Below are positions 25,949 to 36,137 of a stretch of DNA of 48,757 nt, piece by piece; within the stretch, counting starts at the first letter, position 1, and the number at the start of each line of letters is the position of its first letter. Location: NCBI GenBank assembly GCA_030726065.1, contig JANREK010000010.1, positions 1-48,757 of the forward strand. The letters are read 5' to 3'. Position numbers and translations under genes: made by a program. The notes below the pieces were generated by a model. That model ran no database searches. It had not been told where the DNA came from and worked only from the letters and a program-made list of their open reading frames with translations. Source of the stretch: Sediminibacterium sp. Its GTDB lineage: Bacteria; Bacteroidota; Bacteroidia; Chitinophagales; Chitinophagaceae.

Positions 25949-26851
25949 TTAATGCGTTTTTAAGATGCTCCCCTCCTCGGTTACTTCCAATGCGTATATA
26001 CCCCCTTCCTTAACTGCAAAATTATCCAGTGCATGACTTATCGGAAAATCGAAACACACAGGATAATTGAAACTTGAAATACGCGCATGAATGATTTCAT
26101 TTGCCGTTGCGCCAAAATCTGTGGCGTTGTCCTTTAATTCGGTAAACCCACCAATAACCAGTCCTGCTAAATCATCCAAAATCCCAGCATTTTTACACTG
26201 AATGATTAATCGATCAATATTATAATGCGCTTCGCCCACATCTTCGATAAATAATATTTTACCCTTCGTATCCATGGTATTTTTAGATCCTATTAAATGC
26301 GCGATCATACATAAATTACCCCCAATAAGGTTTGCTGTGGCCGATCCTTGCTTATTGAATGAATGAGGTGCTGCTTGGATCACTTCATTTTCACCTATCA
26401 AAATATTTTTTAAGGACTGGATATAAATTTCTCCCTCCGCTCCTTTATTAAATGCAGCTGCCATTGGACCATGAATACTCATGGTATTTTGCTTTTGAAT
26501 AGCAGCGTGCAAAACGGTAATATCACTAAAACCGATCACCCATTTTGGATTTTGGTTAAACCCGGAAAAATTTATATGGTCAATGATTCTACTTAAGCCA
26601 TAGCCGCCCCTTGCGCATAATACCGCTTTGATATTTGCATCGTCCAACATTTGCTGCAATTCCATGGCCCTTTCGGCGTCGGATGCAGAAAAACAATCCT
26701 TTTTCGAACCCACGGTTTTGCCCAATTTTACCTTAAACCCCCATTTTTCAAGGGTCAGGATGCAATTTTGCACCTTTTCCATCGGGATGGAACCTGCTGG
26801 GCAAGTGATCCCAATAGTGTCTCCAGGAATGAGGATTGGCGGTTGAATCAT
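25949..26851 (-). CDS. LD-carboxypeptidase (peptidase family S66)
   Basis: A 300-aa S66 serine peptidase that removes the terminal D-Ala from murein tetrapeptides during peptidoglycan recycling (LdcA type), or a related microcin-immunity MccF-type enzyme. Seen: GDTIGITCPAGSIP near the start, CARGGYGLSRIID, the nucleophile Ser in GFSDITVLHAA, and the Glu/His pair in LFIEDVGEAHYNIDRL and FPISHALDN. No signal peptide, so a cytosolic role is expected. Start at ATG 26851 (MIQPPILIPGD); an upstream start would read through the metG promoter and start region. It is divergent from metG with only 26 nt between start codons. Confidence 0.93.
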   Translation of the reverse strand: MIQPPILIPGDTIGITCPAGSIPMEKVQNCILTLEKWGFKVKLGKTVGSKKDCFSASDAERAMELQQMLDDANIKAVLCARGGYGLSRIIDHINFSGFNQNPKWVIGFSDITVLHAAIQKQNTMSIHGPMAAAFNKGAEGEIYIQSLKNILIGENEVIQAAPHSFNKQGSATANLIGGNLCMIAHLIGSKNTMDTKGKILFIEDVGEAHYNIDRLIIQCKNAGILDDLAGLVIGGFTELKDNATDFGATANEIIHARISSFNYPVCFDFPISHALDNFAVKEGGIYALEVTEEGSILKTH

Positions 26852-26872
26852 AACACAAATTAAGTACTTTTG
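26843..26872 (+). promoter_or_regulatory. metG promoter (-33 TTG, -7 TACTTTTG)
   Basis: TTG at 26843-26845, a 19-nt spacer, then TACTTTTG at 26865-26872. The -33 element lies inside the first codons of the divergent LD-carboxypeptidase gene, and the -7 box ends 5 nt before the metG ATG. Confidence 0.7.
26856..26863 (-). promoter_or_regulatory. candidate -7 element of the LD-carboxypeptidase gene
   Basis: Minus strand 26863-26856 reads TTAATTTG (one mismatch to TAnnTTTG), 4 nt before the ATG at 26851 and within the metG promoter spacer. The two promoters overlap back to back. Confidence 0.4.
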
Positions 26873-26877
26873 CAGCA

Positions 26878-29013
26878 ATGAACACGCCAAAAAGATATTT
26901 GATTACAGCAGCCCTTCCCTATGCGAATGGTTTGAAGCATATTGGCCATTTAGCAGGCGCGTATTTGCCTGCGGATATTTACGTCCGTTATTTAAAGGCG
27001 CAAAAAAGAGACGTGGTTTTTGTTTGTGGAAGTGACGAACATGGTACCGCAATCCCCATCCAAGCAACCAAGGAGGGAACCACTGCGCAAGCAATTATAG
27101 ATAAGTACCACCCGATCATTGAACAAAATTTTAAAGATCTAGGAATTGCATTTGATATTTATCATCGCACCAGCGATGCATTGCATCATGAAACTGCCAG
27201 TGCATTTTTTAAAGATCTTGAAGCCAAGGGCGATTTAGAAACTAAAACTTCATTGCAATATTATGACGCCGCAGCAAATAGTTTTTTGGCGGACAGATAT
27301 ATCAAAGGCACTTGCCCCAATTGTGGACATCATGAAGCCTATGGAGACCAATGTGAAAAATGTGGCAAAAGCTTAAGCCCCGAAGAATTAATTAATCCAG
27401 TAAGTACTTTAAGTGGCAATGTACCTATTAAAAAAGAAACTACGCATTGGTATTTGCCTTTAAATAAACATGAAGATTTTTTACGTGAATGGATTTTAAA
27501 GGAGCATGCAAATGATTGGCGCCCAGCAGTGGTGGGTCAATGTAAAAGTTGGATTGATGGTGGCTTACAACCTAGGGCTGTGACACGCGATTTAGATTGG
27601 GGTGTTAAAGTTCCAGTGGCAGGTGGTGATGGTAAAGTTTTATATGTTTGGTTTGATGCTCCTATTGGATATATCAGTGCTACTAAGCAATGGGCAAAAG
27701 ATAATGGAAAAGATTGGACGCCTTATTGGAATGATGCTGAAACAAAATTGGTACACTTCATAGGAAAAGATAATATTGTTTTTCATTGTATCATTTTTCC
27801 CATCATGTTAAAATTGCATGGCCATATTTTACCGGAAAGTGTTCCTGCCAACGAATTCATGAATTTAGAGGGCGACAAAATGAGTACTTCCAAAGGTTGG
27901 AGTATTGAAATGGATGACTACATTAATAAATGGATTAAAAAAGAAAATGGTGGCACAGGATTAGCCGATAGCTTACGTTTTTATTTAACATCGATTGCAC
28001 CTGAGTCAAAGGATAGTGAATTTACGTGGAAAGGATTCCAGGAATCGGTGAATGGTGAACTAGTGAGCATCTTCGCCAATTATGTAAATAGAACTTGGGT
28101 ATTGATGCATAAATTATGCAAAGGCAAAGTACCCCCCATTCATCCTGATTTATTAGACGAGGAGGACAACGCTATTTTACAAAGTGTAAAAGATAGCAAA
28201 GCAAAAATTACTGAATTACTGGAGCAGTATAAATTTAGAGATGCCCTATTTGAAGTGATCAATTTAGCGCGTATCGGAAATCAATACATGCAAAAAAAGG
28301 AACCTTGGATTGTGGCTAAAAATTTAGCGACCGACCCAACTGCACAAGCGAAAATTGACAACTGCATGCATGCTTGCTTGCAATTATGCGCCAACCTTGC
28401 CATTTTAGTAAATCCATTTTTACCATTTACTGCAAGAAAAATGTGCTACTTGATGAAAGTAGTAGATAAAATGTTGGACTGGGAAAATGCAGGGAACTTT
28501 AATTTATTAAAAGTGGGTTATAGCTTACGACCTCCTGAATTGTTATTTAGAAAAATTGAGGACGAAGAGATTGAAGCCGAATTATCCCAATTACAAACAA
28601 ATTTAAAAGCAAAAAAAATTACGATGGATACGATTACTACCACTGATGCTAGCACAGCTCCTGAAGCGAATGACAACGCGTTCAAACCTGAAATTGTATT
28701 TGATGATTTTGGTAAAATTGATTTGCGTGTAGGTACGATCATTGATGCGAAGAAAGTGGAAAAGGCAGATAAATTATTACAATTAGAAGTAGAATTGGGA
28801 TTGGAAAAAAGAACCATTTTATCAGGTATCGCCATGCATTTTGAACCATCTGACATTATTGGAAAGCAAGTGGTGGTAGTGGCAAACCTAGCGCCGCGTA
28901 AAATGCGCGGTGTTGAAAGTAAAGGAATGATTTTAATGGCCGAAGATGCCCATGGTAAATTATACTTTGTGCAACCTAGTGAAGCGATTGCTGCTGGAAG
29001 TAAAATTTCATAA
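26878..29013 (+). CDS. metG: methionyl-tRNA synthetase
   Basis: A 711-aa MetRS with a C-terminal tRNA-binding domain. The HIGH motif appears as KHIGHL (residues 20-25), a zinc knuckle as CPNCGHHEAYGDQCEKCG (about 145-162), and the KMSKS loop as DKMSTSKGW (about 333-341). The anticodon-binding helical domain follows, and the last 110 residues are an EMAP/Arc1p-type OB fold (DFGKIDLRVGTI) joined by a Thr/Ala-rich linker. It charges initiator and elongator tRNA-Met, one of which is at the start of this window. Confidence 0.98.
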   Translation: MNTPKRYLITAALPYANGLKHIGHLAGAYLPADIYVRYLKAQKRDVVFVCGSDEHGTAIPIQATKEGTTAQAIIDKYHPIIEQNFKDLGIAFDIYHRTSDALHHETASAFFKDLEAKGDLETKTSLQYYDAAANSFLADRYIKGTCPNCGHHEAYGDQCEKCGKSLSPEELINPVSTLSGNVPIKKETTHWYLPLNKHEDFLREWILKEHANDWRPAVVGQCKSWIDGGLQPRAVTRDLDWGVKVPVAGGDGKVLYVWFDAPIGYISATKQWAKDNGKDWTPYWNDAETKLVHFIGKDNIVFHCIIFPIMLKLHGHILPESVPANEFMNLEGDKMSTSKGWSIEMDDYINKWIKKENGGTGLADSLRFYLTSIAPESKDSEFTWKGFQESVNGELVSIFANYVNRTWVLMHKLCKGKVPPIHPDLLDEEDNAILQSVKDSKAKITELLEQYKFRDALFEVINLARIGNQYMQKKEPWIVAKNLATDPTAQAKIDNCMHACLQLCANLAILVNPFLPFTARKMCYLMKVVDKMLDWENAGNFNLLKVGYSLRPPELLFRKIEDEEIEAELSQLQTNLKAKKITMDTITTTDASTAPEANDNAFKPEIVFDDFGKIDLRVGTIIDAKKVEKADKLLQLEVELGLEKRTILSGIAMHFEPSDIIGKQVVVVANLAPRKMRGVESKGMILMAEDAHGKLYFVQPSEAIAAGSKIS

Positions 29014-29019
29014 ATTACG

Positions 29020-29043
29020 CGCCCTTATATTTTATAAAGGGCG
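29020..29043. terminator. hairpin between convergent metG and gluconate-dehydrogenase-subunit gene
   Basis: CGCCCTTATA pairs with TATAAAGGGCG (one bulged A). It fills the 36-nt gap between two convergent genes and may act on both, though T tracts are weak. Confidence 0.6.
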
Positions 29044-29049
29044 AGAAAT

Positions 29050-29691
29050 TTAGTAAGAAATACACTCTTTTAATTCTTTCTCTGTATAGGCTAATCCATG
29101 TTGCTTTAATACTTCATCAGGAACCCCATTCCATTGGTTTGGTACATTTCCCATATAACCTAAATCCTTCACCCCAATTTCAGAAGTATAAAATCCTGTA
29201 GTGACCAAGTCGCGAATTTTATTAAAAAAGCTAACGCCTTGTGCTACTTCTGGTTTCGCCTTATTTGGATAGGCAATTTCATCTACAATTTCTAATTGCT
29301 GCGGCTTTGTTAAATCAACAAACGCTTTTTCATGTTTCTTATAACAATGCAAATCCAACCATCTTAAGCCACCACGCATTGGCACTTGATGATCGGGCAT
29401 ATCCTTTACAATAAACTCAATAAATTCAGGCACTTTAGCGTCCGACGCTGAGCCACTTACTGCATCCTTAGGCATAATGATATCAGCTAGTACAGTAATG
29501 GTAGCCATTTCCTGTGCATCAAAAAAATCAGGCTGTGCTTCTACTTTAACTAAGTAATCCTTTTCCTCCTGCATACGATCGTCCATGTTCACTTCTGCAA
29601 CAGTCGTGTTCTTGTTTTTACAAGCTTCAAGTAATACACCTGCGGAAACAGTGCCTAATACCAACGCTTTAATGGAATCTCTTCTATCCAT
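29050..29691 (-). CDS. gluconate 2-dehydrogenase subunit 3 family protein
   Basis: A 213-aa protein beginning MDRRDSIKALVLGTVSAGVL with a twin-arginine-like signal and a lipobox (LLEAC, Cys near residue 24), so it is probably exported and lipid-anchored. The mature part has the subunit-3 pattern (EMATITVLADIIMPKD, FIEFIVKDM, RGGLRWLDLHCYKKH, FFNKIRDLVTTGFYTS). This family forms the small partner of GMC-type dehydrogenases, and the GMC subunit gene lies 26 nt upstream. Start chosen at the ATG at 29691, two codons after another ATG. Confidence 0.9.
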   Translation of the reverse strand: MDRRDSIKALVLGTVSAGVLLEACKNKNTTVAEVNMDDRMQEEKDYLVKVEAQPDFFDAQEMATITVLADIIMPKDAVSGSASDAKVPEFIEFIVKDMPDHQVPMRGGLRWLDLHCYKKHEKAFVDLTKPQQLEIVDEIAYPNKAKPEVAQGVSFFNKIRDLVTTGFYTSEIGVKDLGYMGNVPNQWNGVPDEVLKQHGLAYTEKELKECISY

Positions 29692-29717
29692 GATCAATAT
29701 TTTTATTTAATTAGATA

Positions 29718-31460
29718 TTATATATTTTTCTTTTGTAACTGATCCAAAATATATTCTGATGTACGCATGGACAAAGCCAAAATAGTCCATGTAATATTTT
29801 TATCTGCTTGTGAGGTAAATACTGAACCATCCACACAGAATAAATTTTTACAATCATGGGCTTGTCCAAATGCATTTAAGGCAGATGTTTTTTTATCACT
29901 ACCCATACGAACTGTTCCAGCTTCATGAATAATATTACCTGGATTTGATAATCCATATTTATTACTTGCATCATCTTGATCACCCCAAGTAATTACTGCG
30001 CCCATTTCATGCATAATTTCACGGAAGGTTTCCTTCATATGTTTTGCTTGCTGTACTTCGTAATCTGAATTTTTACAATCAAACTTTAATACAGGAATAC
30101 CATATTTGTCCACTACATCCGGATCAATCTTACAATGATTTTCAAAGGTAGGCACTGCTTCCCCTCTTCCGCCCATACCTACACTTGCGCCATAAAAAAA
30201 GCGTACATCCTCTTTCAATGATTCTCCATATCCACCAGCTTCCTTGGTTCTACCATTTACTTGAAACTTGCCATTCAATCCTTGTTGGCCCATTCCAAAT
30301 CCGTAACCCGGTTGGCTCATACCACCCCAATATTCAATATGGTATCCTCTAGGAAAATTTAATTTTTTATTATCCAACCACCATGGTGTATATACGTGCA
30401 TACCACCAACACCATCTTCGTTGTAACGCTTACGTCCAAACAAACTTGGAATTACACCACCCAATGCAGCGCCGGTTGAATCATGCAAATAATGTCCGAC
30501 AACGCCTGAACTATTTGCCAAACCATTTGGATGTTTGGATGATTTTGAGTTTAATAATAAACGCGCAGTTTCACAAGTACTTGCACCTAACACGACTACT
30601 TTTGCATTAATTTGATACTCCTGTCTGTCGGCTTTATTGACATAGGAAATACCTACTGCTTTTCCTTCTCTATCCGTAATTACTTCACGCGCCATAGCAC
30701 CGGTAATTAAATCAACATTTCCTGTTAATAATGCAGGGCGCACTAAAACTGAAGATGAGGAAAAATCACCGTACACTTTACAGGAACGATTACATTGACC
30801 GCAGTAAAAACAAACCCCACGATCATCATTTATTTTTTTAGTTAAAATAGATAAACGGGAAGGAATTACTGGAATGTTAATTCCTGTTGCTGCTTTTTTA
30901 AACATCAACTCATGCAACCTTGGTTTTGGCGGCGGTAAGAAAATACCATCGGGATCATTCGCTAATCCTTCATTCGTTCCGTATACCCCAATTAATCTAT
31001 CAATTTTATCATAATAAGGTTTGATATCCTCATAGCCTATTGGCCAATCGTCACCTAAGCCGTCAATACTTCTTCTTTTAAAATCTTTGGGTCCGAATCG
31101 CAATGAAATACGACCCCAATGGTTGGTACGACCACCTACCATTCTAGCTCTCCACCACTCAAATTTATCACTGCCTGGCGTTTGGGTATAAGGTTCTCCG
31201 TCTATTTCCCAACCCCAATAGGACGCATCAAAATCGCCAAATGGACGCATTTTGGTACTTGCCCCACGACGCGGTGATTCCCAAGGGTTTTTCATTTGTG
31301 ATGAGTTTTTAGCTGGATCAAATTCAGGACCCGCTTCTAACAAACAAACTTTAAGACCAGCCTTTGCTAAAACATAGGCTGACATTCCCCCTCCTGCACC
31401 TGAACCAACAATGACTGCGTCATAATTTTTAGGCGAAACTTTTACTTGAAAATTAGACAT
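29718..31460 (-). CDS. GMC family FAD-dependent oxidoreductase
   Basis: A 580-aa glucose-methanol-choline oxidoreductase. FAD binding: AVIVGSGAGGGMSAYVL (about 15-31) and the ExG segment CLLEAGPEF; a Cys-rich CFYCGQCNRSCKVYG insert near 215-229 could bind an Fe-S cluster, as in related gluconate/sorbitol dehydrogenase large subunits. The C-terminal GMC motif has HEAGTVRMG and a CVDGSVF segment. No signal peptide of its own; it may be exported with its twin-arginine partner. Substrate (sugar, alcohol or inositol-type polyol) unknown. Confidence 0.92.
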   Translation of the reverse strand: MSNFQVKVSPKNYDAVIVGSGAGGGMSAYVLAKAGLKVCLLEAGPEFDPAKNSSQMKNPWESPRRGASTKMRPFGDFDASYWGWEIDGEPYTQTPGSDKFEWWRARMVGGRTNHWGRISLRFGPKDFKRRSIDGLGDDWPIGYEDIKPYYDKIDRLIGVYGTNEGLANDPDGIFLPPPKPRLHELMFKKAATGINIPVIPSRLSILTKKINDDRGVCFYCGQCNRSCKVYGDFSSSSVLVRPALLTGNVDLITGAMAREVITDREGKAVGISYVNKADRQEYQINAKVVVLGASTCETARLLLNSKSSKHPNGLANSSGVVGHYLHDSTGAALGGVIPSLFGRKRYNEDGVGGMHVYTPWWLDNKKLNFPRGYHIEYWGGMSQPGYGFGMGQQGLNGKFQVNGRTKEAGGYGESLKEDVRFFYGASVGMGGRGEAVPTFENHCKIDPDVVDKYGIPVLKFDCKNSDYEVQQAKHMKETFREIMHEMGAVITWGDQDDASNKYGLSNPGNIIHEAGTVRMGSDKKTSALNAFGQAHDCKNLFCVDGSVFTSQADKNITWTILALSMRTSEYILDQLQKKNI

Positions 31461-31547
31461 AATGCTATTTTTTTCTCTAGTTGTATTGAACTATGAATTT
31501 AAAGAAAATTATTAATGGTTGCATAATTTTTACATGAAAGTTTAGGC

Positions 31548-31578
31548 AAAAAATACCCGCTCATAAAAAGCGGGTATT
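31548..31578 (-). terminator. intrinsic terminator of nrdJ
   Basis: On the minus strand, AATACCCGC, a 9-nt loop, GCGGGTATT followed by a T-run. It lies 23 nt past the nrdJ stop codon and before the GMC gene. Confidence 0.85.
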
Positions 31579-31600
31579 ATATAAATTGTTCATTGAAGGA

Positions 31601-34600
31601 CTAACTGCAGCCCATACTTGTTCCACAGTTCAAGCATTTATAGCAAGTACCGCTTCTGATTGTAATATGTCCGCAAGTGCTACAAGCTGGCGCATCGCTT
31701 TGCATGCTCTTCGCAGCTGCTTGTACTTGGTCCATGGATCCACCAGCAGCTGTTTCAACGGCAACCGCTACATTCGCTTTCGCGACTGTTGGCGCTGTAA
31801 CACGAATGCTACTTAACTCAGGCTTTCCCACTAGTGTAATGTCGCCCTCCTCCCCTAAATTTTCAACTGTCGGCTTGTCTAACACATGCACTAAATCAGT
31901 TCTGCCTAAATATTCATATGCCAATGAGCGGAAAATAAAGTCAACAATCGAAGTGGTTGTTTTGATATTTGGATGATCCACCATTCCTGAAGGTTCAAAC
32001 TTGGTAAATACAAATTTCTCGACAAACTCTTCTAATGGAACACCATATTGTAATCCCACTGAAATTGAAATCGCAAAACAGTTCATTAAACTGCGAAGTG
32101 TTGAACCTTCTTTTGCTAAATCAATAAATATTTCTCCTAAAGTATTGTCATTGTATTCGCCTGTTCTTAAGAATAATACCTGTCCACCAATACGCGCTTT
32201 TTGTGTAAAGCCACGACGCTTAGCCGGTAATGATTTACGCTCAACGATTCTAGAAAGTTGACGCTTAAATTTAGTATCCGTTGAAGCAGACATTCTTTTT
32301 TGAACTTCTTCTAGCAACTCATCTACATTTAATTTACTTAGGTCAACCAACTGAGAACCGCCATCTACTGCTACTTCTTCTTCAGTTGCCGCATCAACTT
32401 TTTTCTTTTTATCTGATTTTGTACTTAATGGCTGGCTTAATTTAGAACCATCACGATATATTGCGTTCGCTTTTAATCCTAGAGACCAACTCATTAAATA
32501 AGAATCAGCAATTTCTTCAACAGTTGCTTCGTTTGGAAGATTAATGGTTTTAGAAATCGCACCCGATAAGAAAGGTTGACAAGCAGCCATCATTCTAATA
32601 TGACCATGCGCGTGAATGTATCTTTCGCCTTTTTTACCATTTTTATTCGCACAATCAAATATGGACAAATGCTCGTCCTTCAATGCTGGTGCACCTTCTA
32701 CAGTCATGGTACCACAAACATAATCGTTAGCAGCGTCAATTTGATCTTCTGTAAATCCTAAAGCTTCTAATAAACTAAAGCTCCAATCAGCAAAAACTTC
32801 TTCTTTAAAACCTAATCTTGTTAAACAAGCATCACCCAATGTGAAATGGTTAAAGATGAATCCAATTTCAAATGCTGATTTTGCAGCACCATTTAATTTT
32901 GCAATTTCTTCTGCAGTAAATCCTTTCGCTAATAATGATTCATTGTTAATGAATGGTGCACCTGCGAAACTTGCATGTCCTACAGCGAAATTTACAATTG
33001 CATCATTTTCAGCTTGTGTATATCCTAAATTCTTTAAGGCTTGTGGTACCGATTGGTTGATAATTTTAAAGTATCCACCGCCTGATAATTTTTTAAATTT
33101 AACTAAAGCAAAATCTGGTTCAACACCTGTAGTATCGCAATCCATTACTAAACCAATCGTTCCTGTTGGAGCGATTACAGTTGTTTGCGCATTTCTATAG
33201 CCATATTTTTCACCTAATTGAACTGCATCATCCCAAGCCTTCGTTGCAGCTTTCAATAAATAATCAGGGGTATGTTGTGCTTTAATTCCTTGTGGTTTAA
33301 TTTCAAGACCTACATAAGCACCTTCTGCATCATAGGCAGCAGCGCGGTGATTACGCATTACACGTAACATATCTTCTTTATTTTCTTCGTATCTATCAAA
33401 AGCACCTAAGAAGGAGGCTAATTCAGCAGATGTTTTATAAGCCACCCCCGTCATGATTGCCGTGATTGATCCAGCAATACCACGTGCTTCTTCGCTATCG
33501 TATGCAATACCGCTTACCATTAACATAGAACCAAGATTGGCAAAACCTAAACCTGTAGTTCTGTAATCATATGATAATTGCGCTACTTCTTTAGAAGGGA
33601 ACTGCGCCATTAAAATTGACACTTCTAATACAGTAGCCCATAATCTTGTCGTATACTCAAAACCAGTTACATCAAAACTATTGTCAGACTCATTGAAGAA
33701 TTTACGCAAGTTGATAGAAGCTAGGTTACAAGCCGTGTTGTCCAAGAACATATATTCTGAACATGGGTTAGAAGCATTAATTCTGCCTCCTTTTGGACAA
33801 GTATGCCACTCATTAATAGTAGTGTCATATTGTGTTCCTGGATCCGCACAACGCCATGCAGCATTTGCAATTTGATCCCATACTTCACGCGCAGGTATTG
33901 ATTGCATCACACGACCATCGGTACGTGCTTTTAATTCCCAATTGCCATTTTCAGACAATGCTTTGAAGAAGCTATTTGGAATACGCACCGAGTTGTTTGA
34001 GTTTTGCCCAGACACTGTTGCGTATGCTTCTCCTTCATAACTATTATCATAACCAGCCGCTATTAAAGCAGCTACTTTATCTTCTTCCTTTACTTTCCAG
34101 TTAATGAATTCCATTACTTCTGGATGATCTAAATCCAAACAAACCATTTTAGCAGCACGACGTGTAGTGCCACCTGACTTAATCGCACCTGCTGCACGAT
34201 CACCAATTTTCAAGAAGCTCATTAAGCCACTTGATGATCCGCCACCAGATAATTTCTCGTTAGCCCCTCTGATTTGAGAGAAGTTGGTTCCAACCCCAGA
34301 TCCATATTTAAAGATCCTCGCTTCTCTTGTCCATAAATCCATGATACCACCATCATTCACTAAATCATCACTTACACTTAATATGAAACAAGCATGCGGT
34401 TGTGGACGCTCATAAGCACTTGTTGATCTCTTTAATTTTTTATCCTTTGGATCAACATAATAGTGCCCTTGCGCACCACCTGTGATACCATAGCTTTCAT
34501 GTAACCCTGTATTAAACCATTGCGGTGAATTTGGAACACATGCTTGATTTAAAATACTATACACTAACTCCTCATAAAATATTTGTGCATCTTGTTCAGT

Positions 34601-34927
34601 TGCAAAATAACCATAACGCTCACCCCACACTCTCCAGCAATTTGCCATACGATGTGCAACTTGCTTTACTGTTGTTTCACGACCTAAGGAACCATCTGCT
34701 TGAGGTACGCCGGCTTTTCTAAAATATTTTTGTGCAAGAATATCTGTTGCAATTTGACTCCACTGTTTCGGAACTTCCACATTGGTCATTTCAAAAACTT
34801 TTTCTCCGTTTGGATTTTTAATTACACTATCACGATAGTCGTAATCGAATTGATCAAATGGAGAAAGATTTTCTTTTGTAAAGAGACGTGTAAATTGTAA
34901 GCTTTTTTTTGTTTTAGAAGTAGCCAT
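31601..34927 (-). CDS. nrdJ: vitamin B12-dependent (class II) ribonucleoside-diphosphate reductase
   Basis: A 1108-aa adenosylcobalamin-dependent RNR, making deoxyribonucleotides without oxygen or a small subunit. Seen: [18 protein letters not shown] near the N-terminus, the substrate/specificity region with [13 protein letters not shown], the radical site NPCSEYMF (Cys about 389) with [36 protein letters not shown], and a C-terminal zinc ribbon with two CxxC pairs ([13 protein letters not shown]). The long C-terminal extension (about 800-1108) is typical of the NrdJ subclass found in Bacteroidota. No cobalamin riboswitch is visible in the 415-nt upstream region. Confidence 0.96.
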   Translation of the reverse strand: MATSKTKKSLQFTRLFTKENLSPFDQFDYDYRDSVIKNPNGEKVFEMTNVEVPKQWSQIATDILAQKYFRKAGVPQADGSLGRETTVKQVAHRMANCWRVWGERYGYFATEQDAQIFYEELVYSILNQACVPNSPQWFNTGLHESYGITGGAQGHYYVDPKDKKLKRSTSAYERPQPHACFILSVSDDLVNDGGIMDLWTREARIFKYGSGVGTNFSQIRGANEKLSGGGSSSGLMSFLKIGDRAAGAIKSGGTTRRAAKMVCLDLDHPEVMEFINWKVKEEDKVAALIAAGYDNSYEGEAYATVSGQNSNNSVRIPNSFFKALSENGNWELKARTDGRVMQSIPAREVWDQIANAAWRCADPGTQYDTTINEWHTCPKGGRINASNPCSEYMFLDNTACNLASINLRKFFNESDNSFDVTGFEYTTRLWATVLEVSILMAQFPSKEVAQLSYDYRTTGLGFANLGSMLMVSGIAYDSEEARGIAGSITAIMTGVAYKTSAELASFLGAFDRYEENKEDMLRVMRNHRAAAYDAEGAYVGLEIKPQGIKAQHTPDYLLKAATKAWDDAVQLGEKYGYRNAQTTVIAPTGTIGLVMDCDTTGVEPDFALVKFKKLSGGGYFKIINQSVPQALKNLGYTQAENDAIVNFAVGHASFAGAPFINNESLLAKGFTAEEIAKLNGAAKSAFEIGFIFNHFTLGDACLTRLGFKEEVFADWSFSLLEALGFTEDQIDAANDYVCGTMTVEGAPALKDEHLSIFDCANKNGKKGERYIHAHGHIRMMAACQPFLSGAISKTINLPNEATVEEIADSYLMSWSLGLKANAIYRDGSKLSQPLSTKSDKKKKVDAATEEEVAVDGGSQLVDLSKLNVDELLEEVQKRMSASTDTKFKRQLSRIVERKSLPAKRRGFTQKARIGGQVLFLRTGEYNDNTLGEIFIDLAKEGSTLRSLMNCFAISISVGLQYGVPLEEFVEKFVFTKFEPSGMVDHPNIKTTTSIVDFIFRSLAYEYLGRTDLVHVLDKPTVENLGEEGDITLVGKPELSSIRVTAPTVAKANVAVAVETAAGGSMDQVQAAAKSMQSDAPACSTCGHITIRSGTCYKCLNCGTSMGCS

Positions 34928-35342
34928 GGTCTTGTTCTATTTAAGGATGTTAGTGGGTTATCCCATTAGGTTTTTCAAAAACCTTGATGGGTATACGAAA
35001 ATATAGTGGTCTGTTGAGACTTTAGCAACTGAAATATCAACAGCTGTGGAAAAGAATTGTGGATTAAATTAAACCCTTTATCCGGCTTGATTTTCGTGAT
35101 TTATCCCCAAGAGATGTTAGTTTCTGCGAAAAAAAAACCTTGGATGTTTGAAATTTTTAGTATTTGTTTGGGCGGACTATCCCCCGTTGCAATAAAATCA
35201 ATATTTTTGGGGATTCCATTAAACAAGAAACCCCTCAATGCACAAATTGGGGTTGGAGGTAAATAAATCTTTAAAAAATAATTTTACCCGTTTTAATATA
35301 TGTTTTTTTGGAAAAAATATTGCACCTTACACGGGCTTATAA
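34928..35342. other. 415-nt divergent intergenic region upstream of nrdJ and GGGP synthase
   Basis: This gap holds a hairpin near nrdJ (34962-34991), a shorter overlapping hairpin (34955-34964), three 9-mers one base from the DnaA box (35045-35053, 35058-35066 and 35101-35109), and, further on, an A/T-rich stretch before the GGGP synthase ATG. A 69-codon open frame at 35057-35266 has no credible protein features and is not called. I see no RNA gene. Confidence 0.6.
34962..34991 (-). promoter_or_regulatory. nrdJ leader hairpin with alternative pairing
   Basis: On the minus strand CCCAT...AAGGTTTTT G AAAAACCT...ATGGG forms a long stem with a small internal loop. The closing GGG can instead pair with a CCC 4 nt downstream (34957-34955), so the two folds exclude each other. 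It lies 35 nt before the nrdJ start codon. Confidence 0.4.
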
Positions 35343-36089
35343 ATGAAAAATAAACTATACGATATTATTACCAAGGGGAAAGCAGATGCCAAAAAAGCAT
35401 TTGCTGTTTTAATTGACCCTGATAAAATAAATGAGCAAAGTTTAACTCAAACCATCGACATTGCCGTTAAGTCCAAAGTAGATTATTTTTTTGTAGGTGG
35501 AAGTTTGGTCGTGACTGATACTTTGGATAATGTAGTGGCTAGTATCAAAAAACAATGCAATATTCCTGTTATTCTTTTTCCTGGATCCCCTGATCAAATT
35601 ACCCCAAAAGCTGATGCCCTATTATATTTGTCTTTAATATCTGGGCGCAACGCAGAATTGCTCATAGGTCAACATGTAATCAGCGCGCCTTTTGTGAAAA
35701 AAAGTGGTCTTGAAATTATATCAGTTGGATATATGCTTATTGATGGCGGCACCCCAACTACCGTTTCCTATATTTCAAATTCCAACCCGATTCCTGCGAA
35801 TAAAAATGATATCGCTTTGTGTACTGCAATGGCCGGAGAGATGCTTGGCCAAAAGTTAATTTATATGGACGCAGGAAGTGGTGCTCAAAAAGCCATCCCT
35901 ACTGAAATGATTGCAAAAGTGAGTGCGCATATTCAAATACCATTAGTAGTGGGTGGTGGTATTACCACACCTGAGAAAGCAAAACAAAACTGTATTGCTG
36001 GCGCTGATATTATTGTGGTTGGAAATGCCGTTGAAAAAGATCCTGCATTGATTCAAGCCATCGCTGAGGCGATTCATAGTTTGAATTAA
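35343..36089 (+). CDS. geranylgeranylglyceryl-phosphate synthase family protein (group II)
   Basis: A 248-aa PcrB/GGGPS TIM-barrel prenyltransferase, joining a polyprenyl diphosphate to sn-glycerol-1-phosphate. Seen: FAVLIDPDKI (13-30), YFFVGGSL, the ILFPGSPDQI segment, YMDAGSGA and the phosphate-binding LVVGGGITTPEKA and IVVGNAVEKDP motifs. Bacteroidota carry group II enzymes that use geranylgeranyl diphosphate; the downstream ether-lipid product in these bacteria is not well known. dxs, 2 kb on, supplies the isoprenoid precursors. Confidence 0.92.
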   Translation: MKNKLYDIITKGKADAKKAFAVLIDPDKINEQSLTQTIDIAVKSKVDYFFVGGSLVVTDTLDNVVASIKKQCNIPVILFPGSPDQITPKADALLYLSLISGRNAELLIGQHVISAPFVKKSGLEIISVGYMLIDGGTPTTVSYISNSNPIPANKNDIALCTAMAGEMLGQKLIYMDAGSGAQKAIPTEMIAKVSAHIQIPLVVGGGITTPEKAKQNCIAGADIIVVGNAVEKDPALIQAIAEAIHSLN

Positions 36090-36137
36090 ATCTGCGGTTA
36101 TAACCCCTTAAAAATCAGATGTATTTATGGTGCAGTA

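Noticed and set aside
31586..33875. Several 60-120-codon open frames opposite nrdJ
   Set aside because: They are antisense shadows of a strongly conserved gene and have no credible protein features.
35057..35266. 69-codon open frame in the nrdJ/GGGP synthase gap
   Set aside because: No domain or signal peptide, composition typical of non-coding A/T-rich DNA, and it overlaps DnaA-box-like sites.
34928..35342. Possible cobalamin riboswitch upstream of the B12-dependent reductase
   Set aside because: No B12-box-like GCCACTG motif or recognisable multi-stem core was found on the nrdJ strand.
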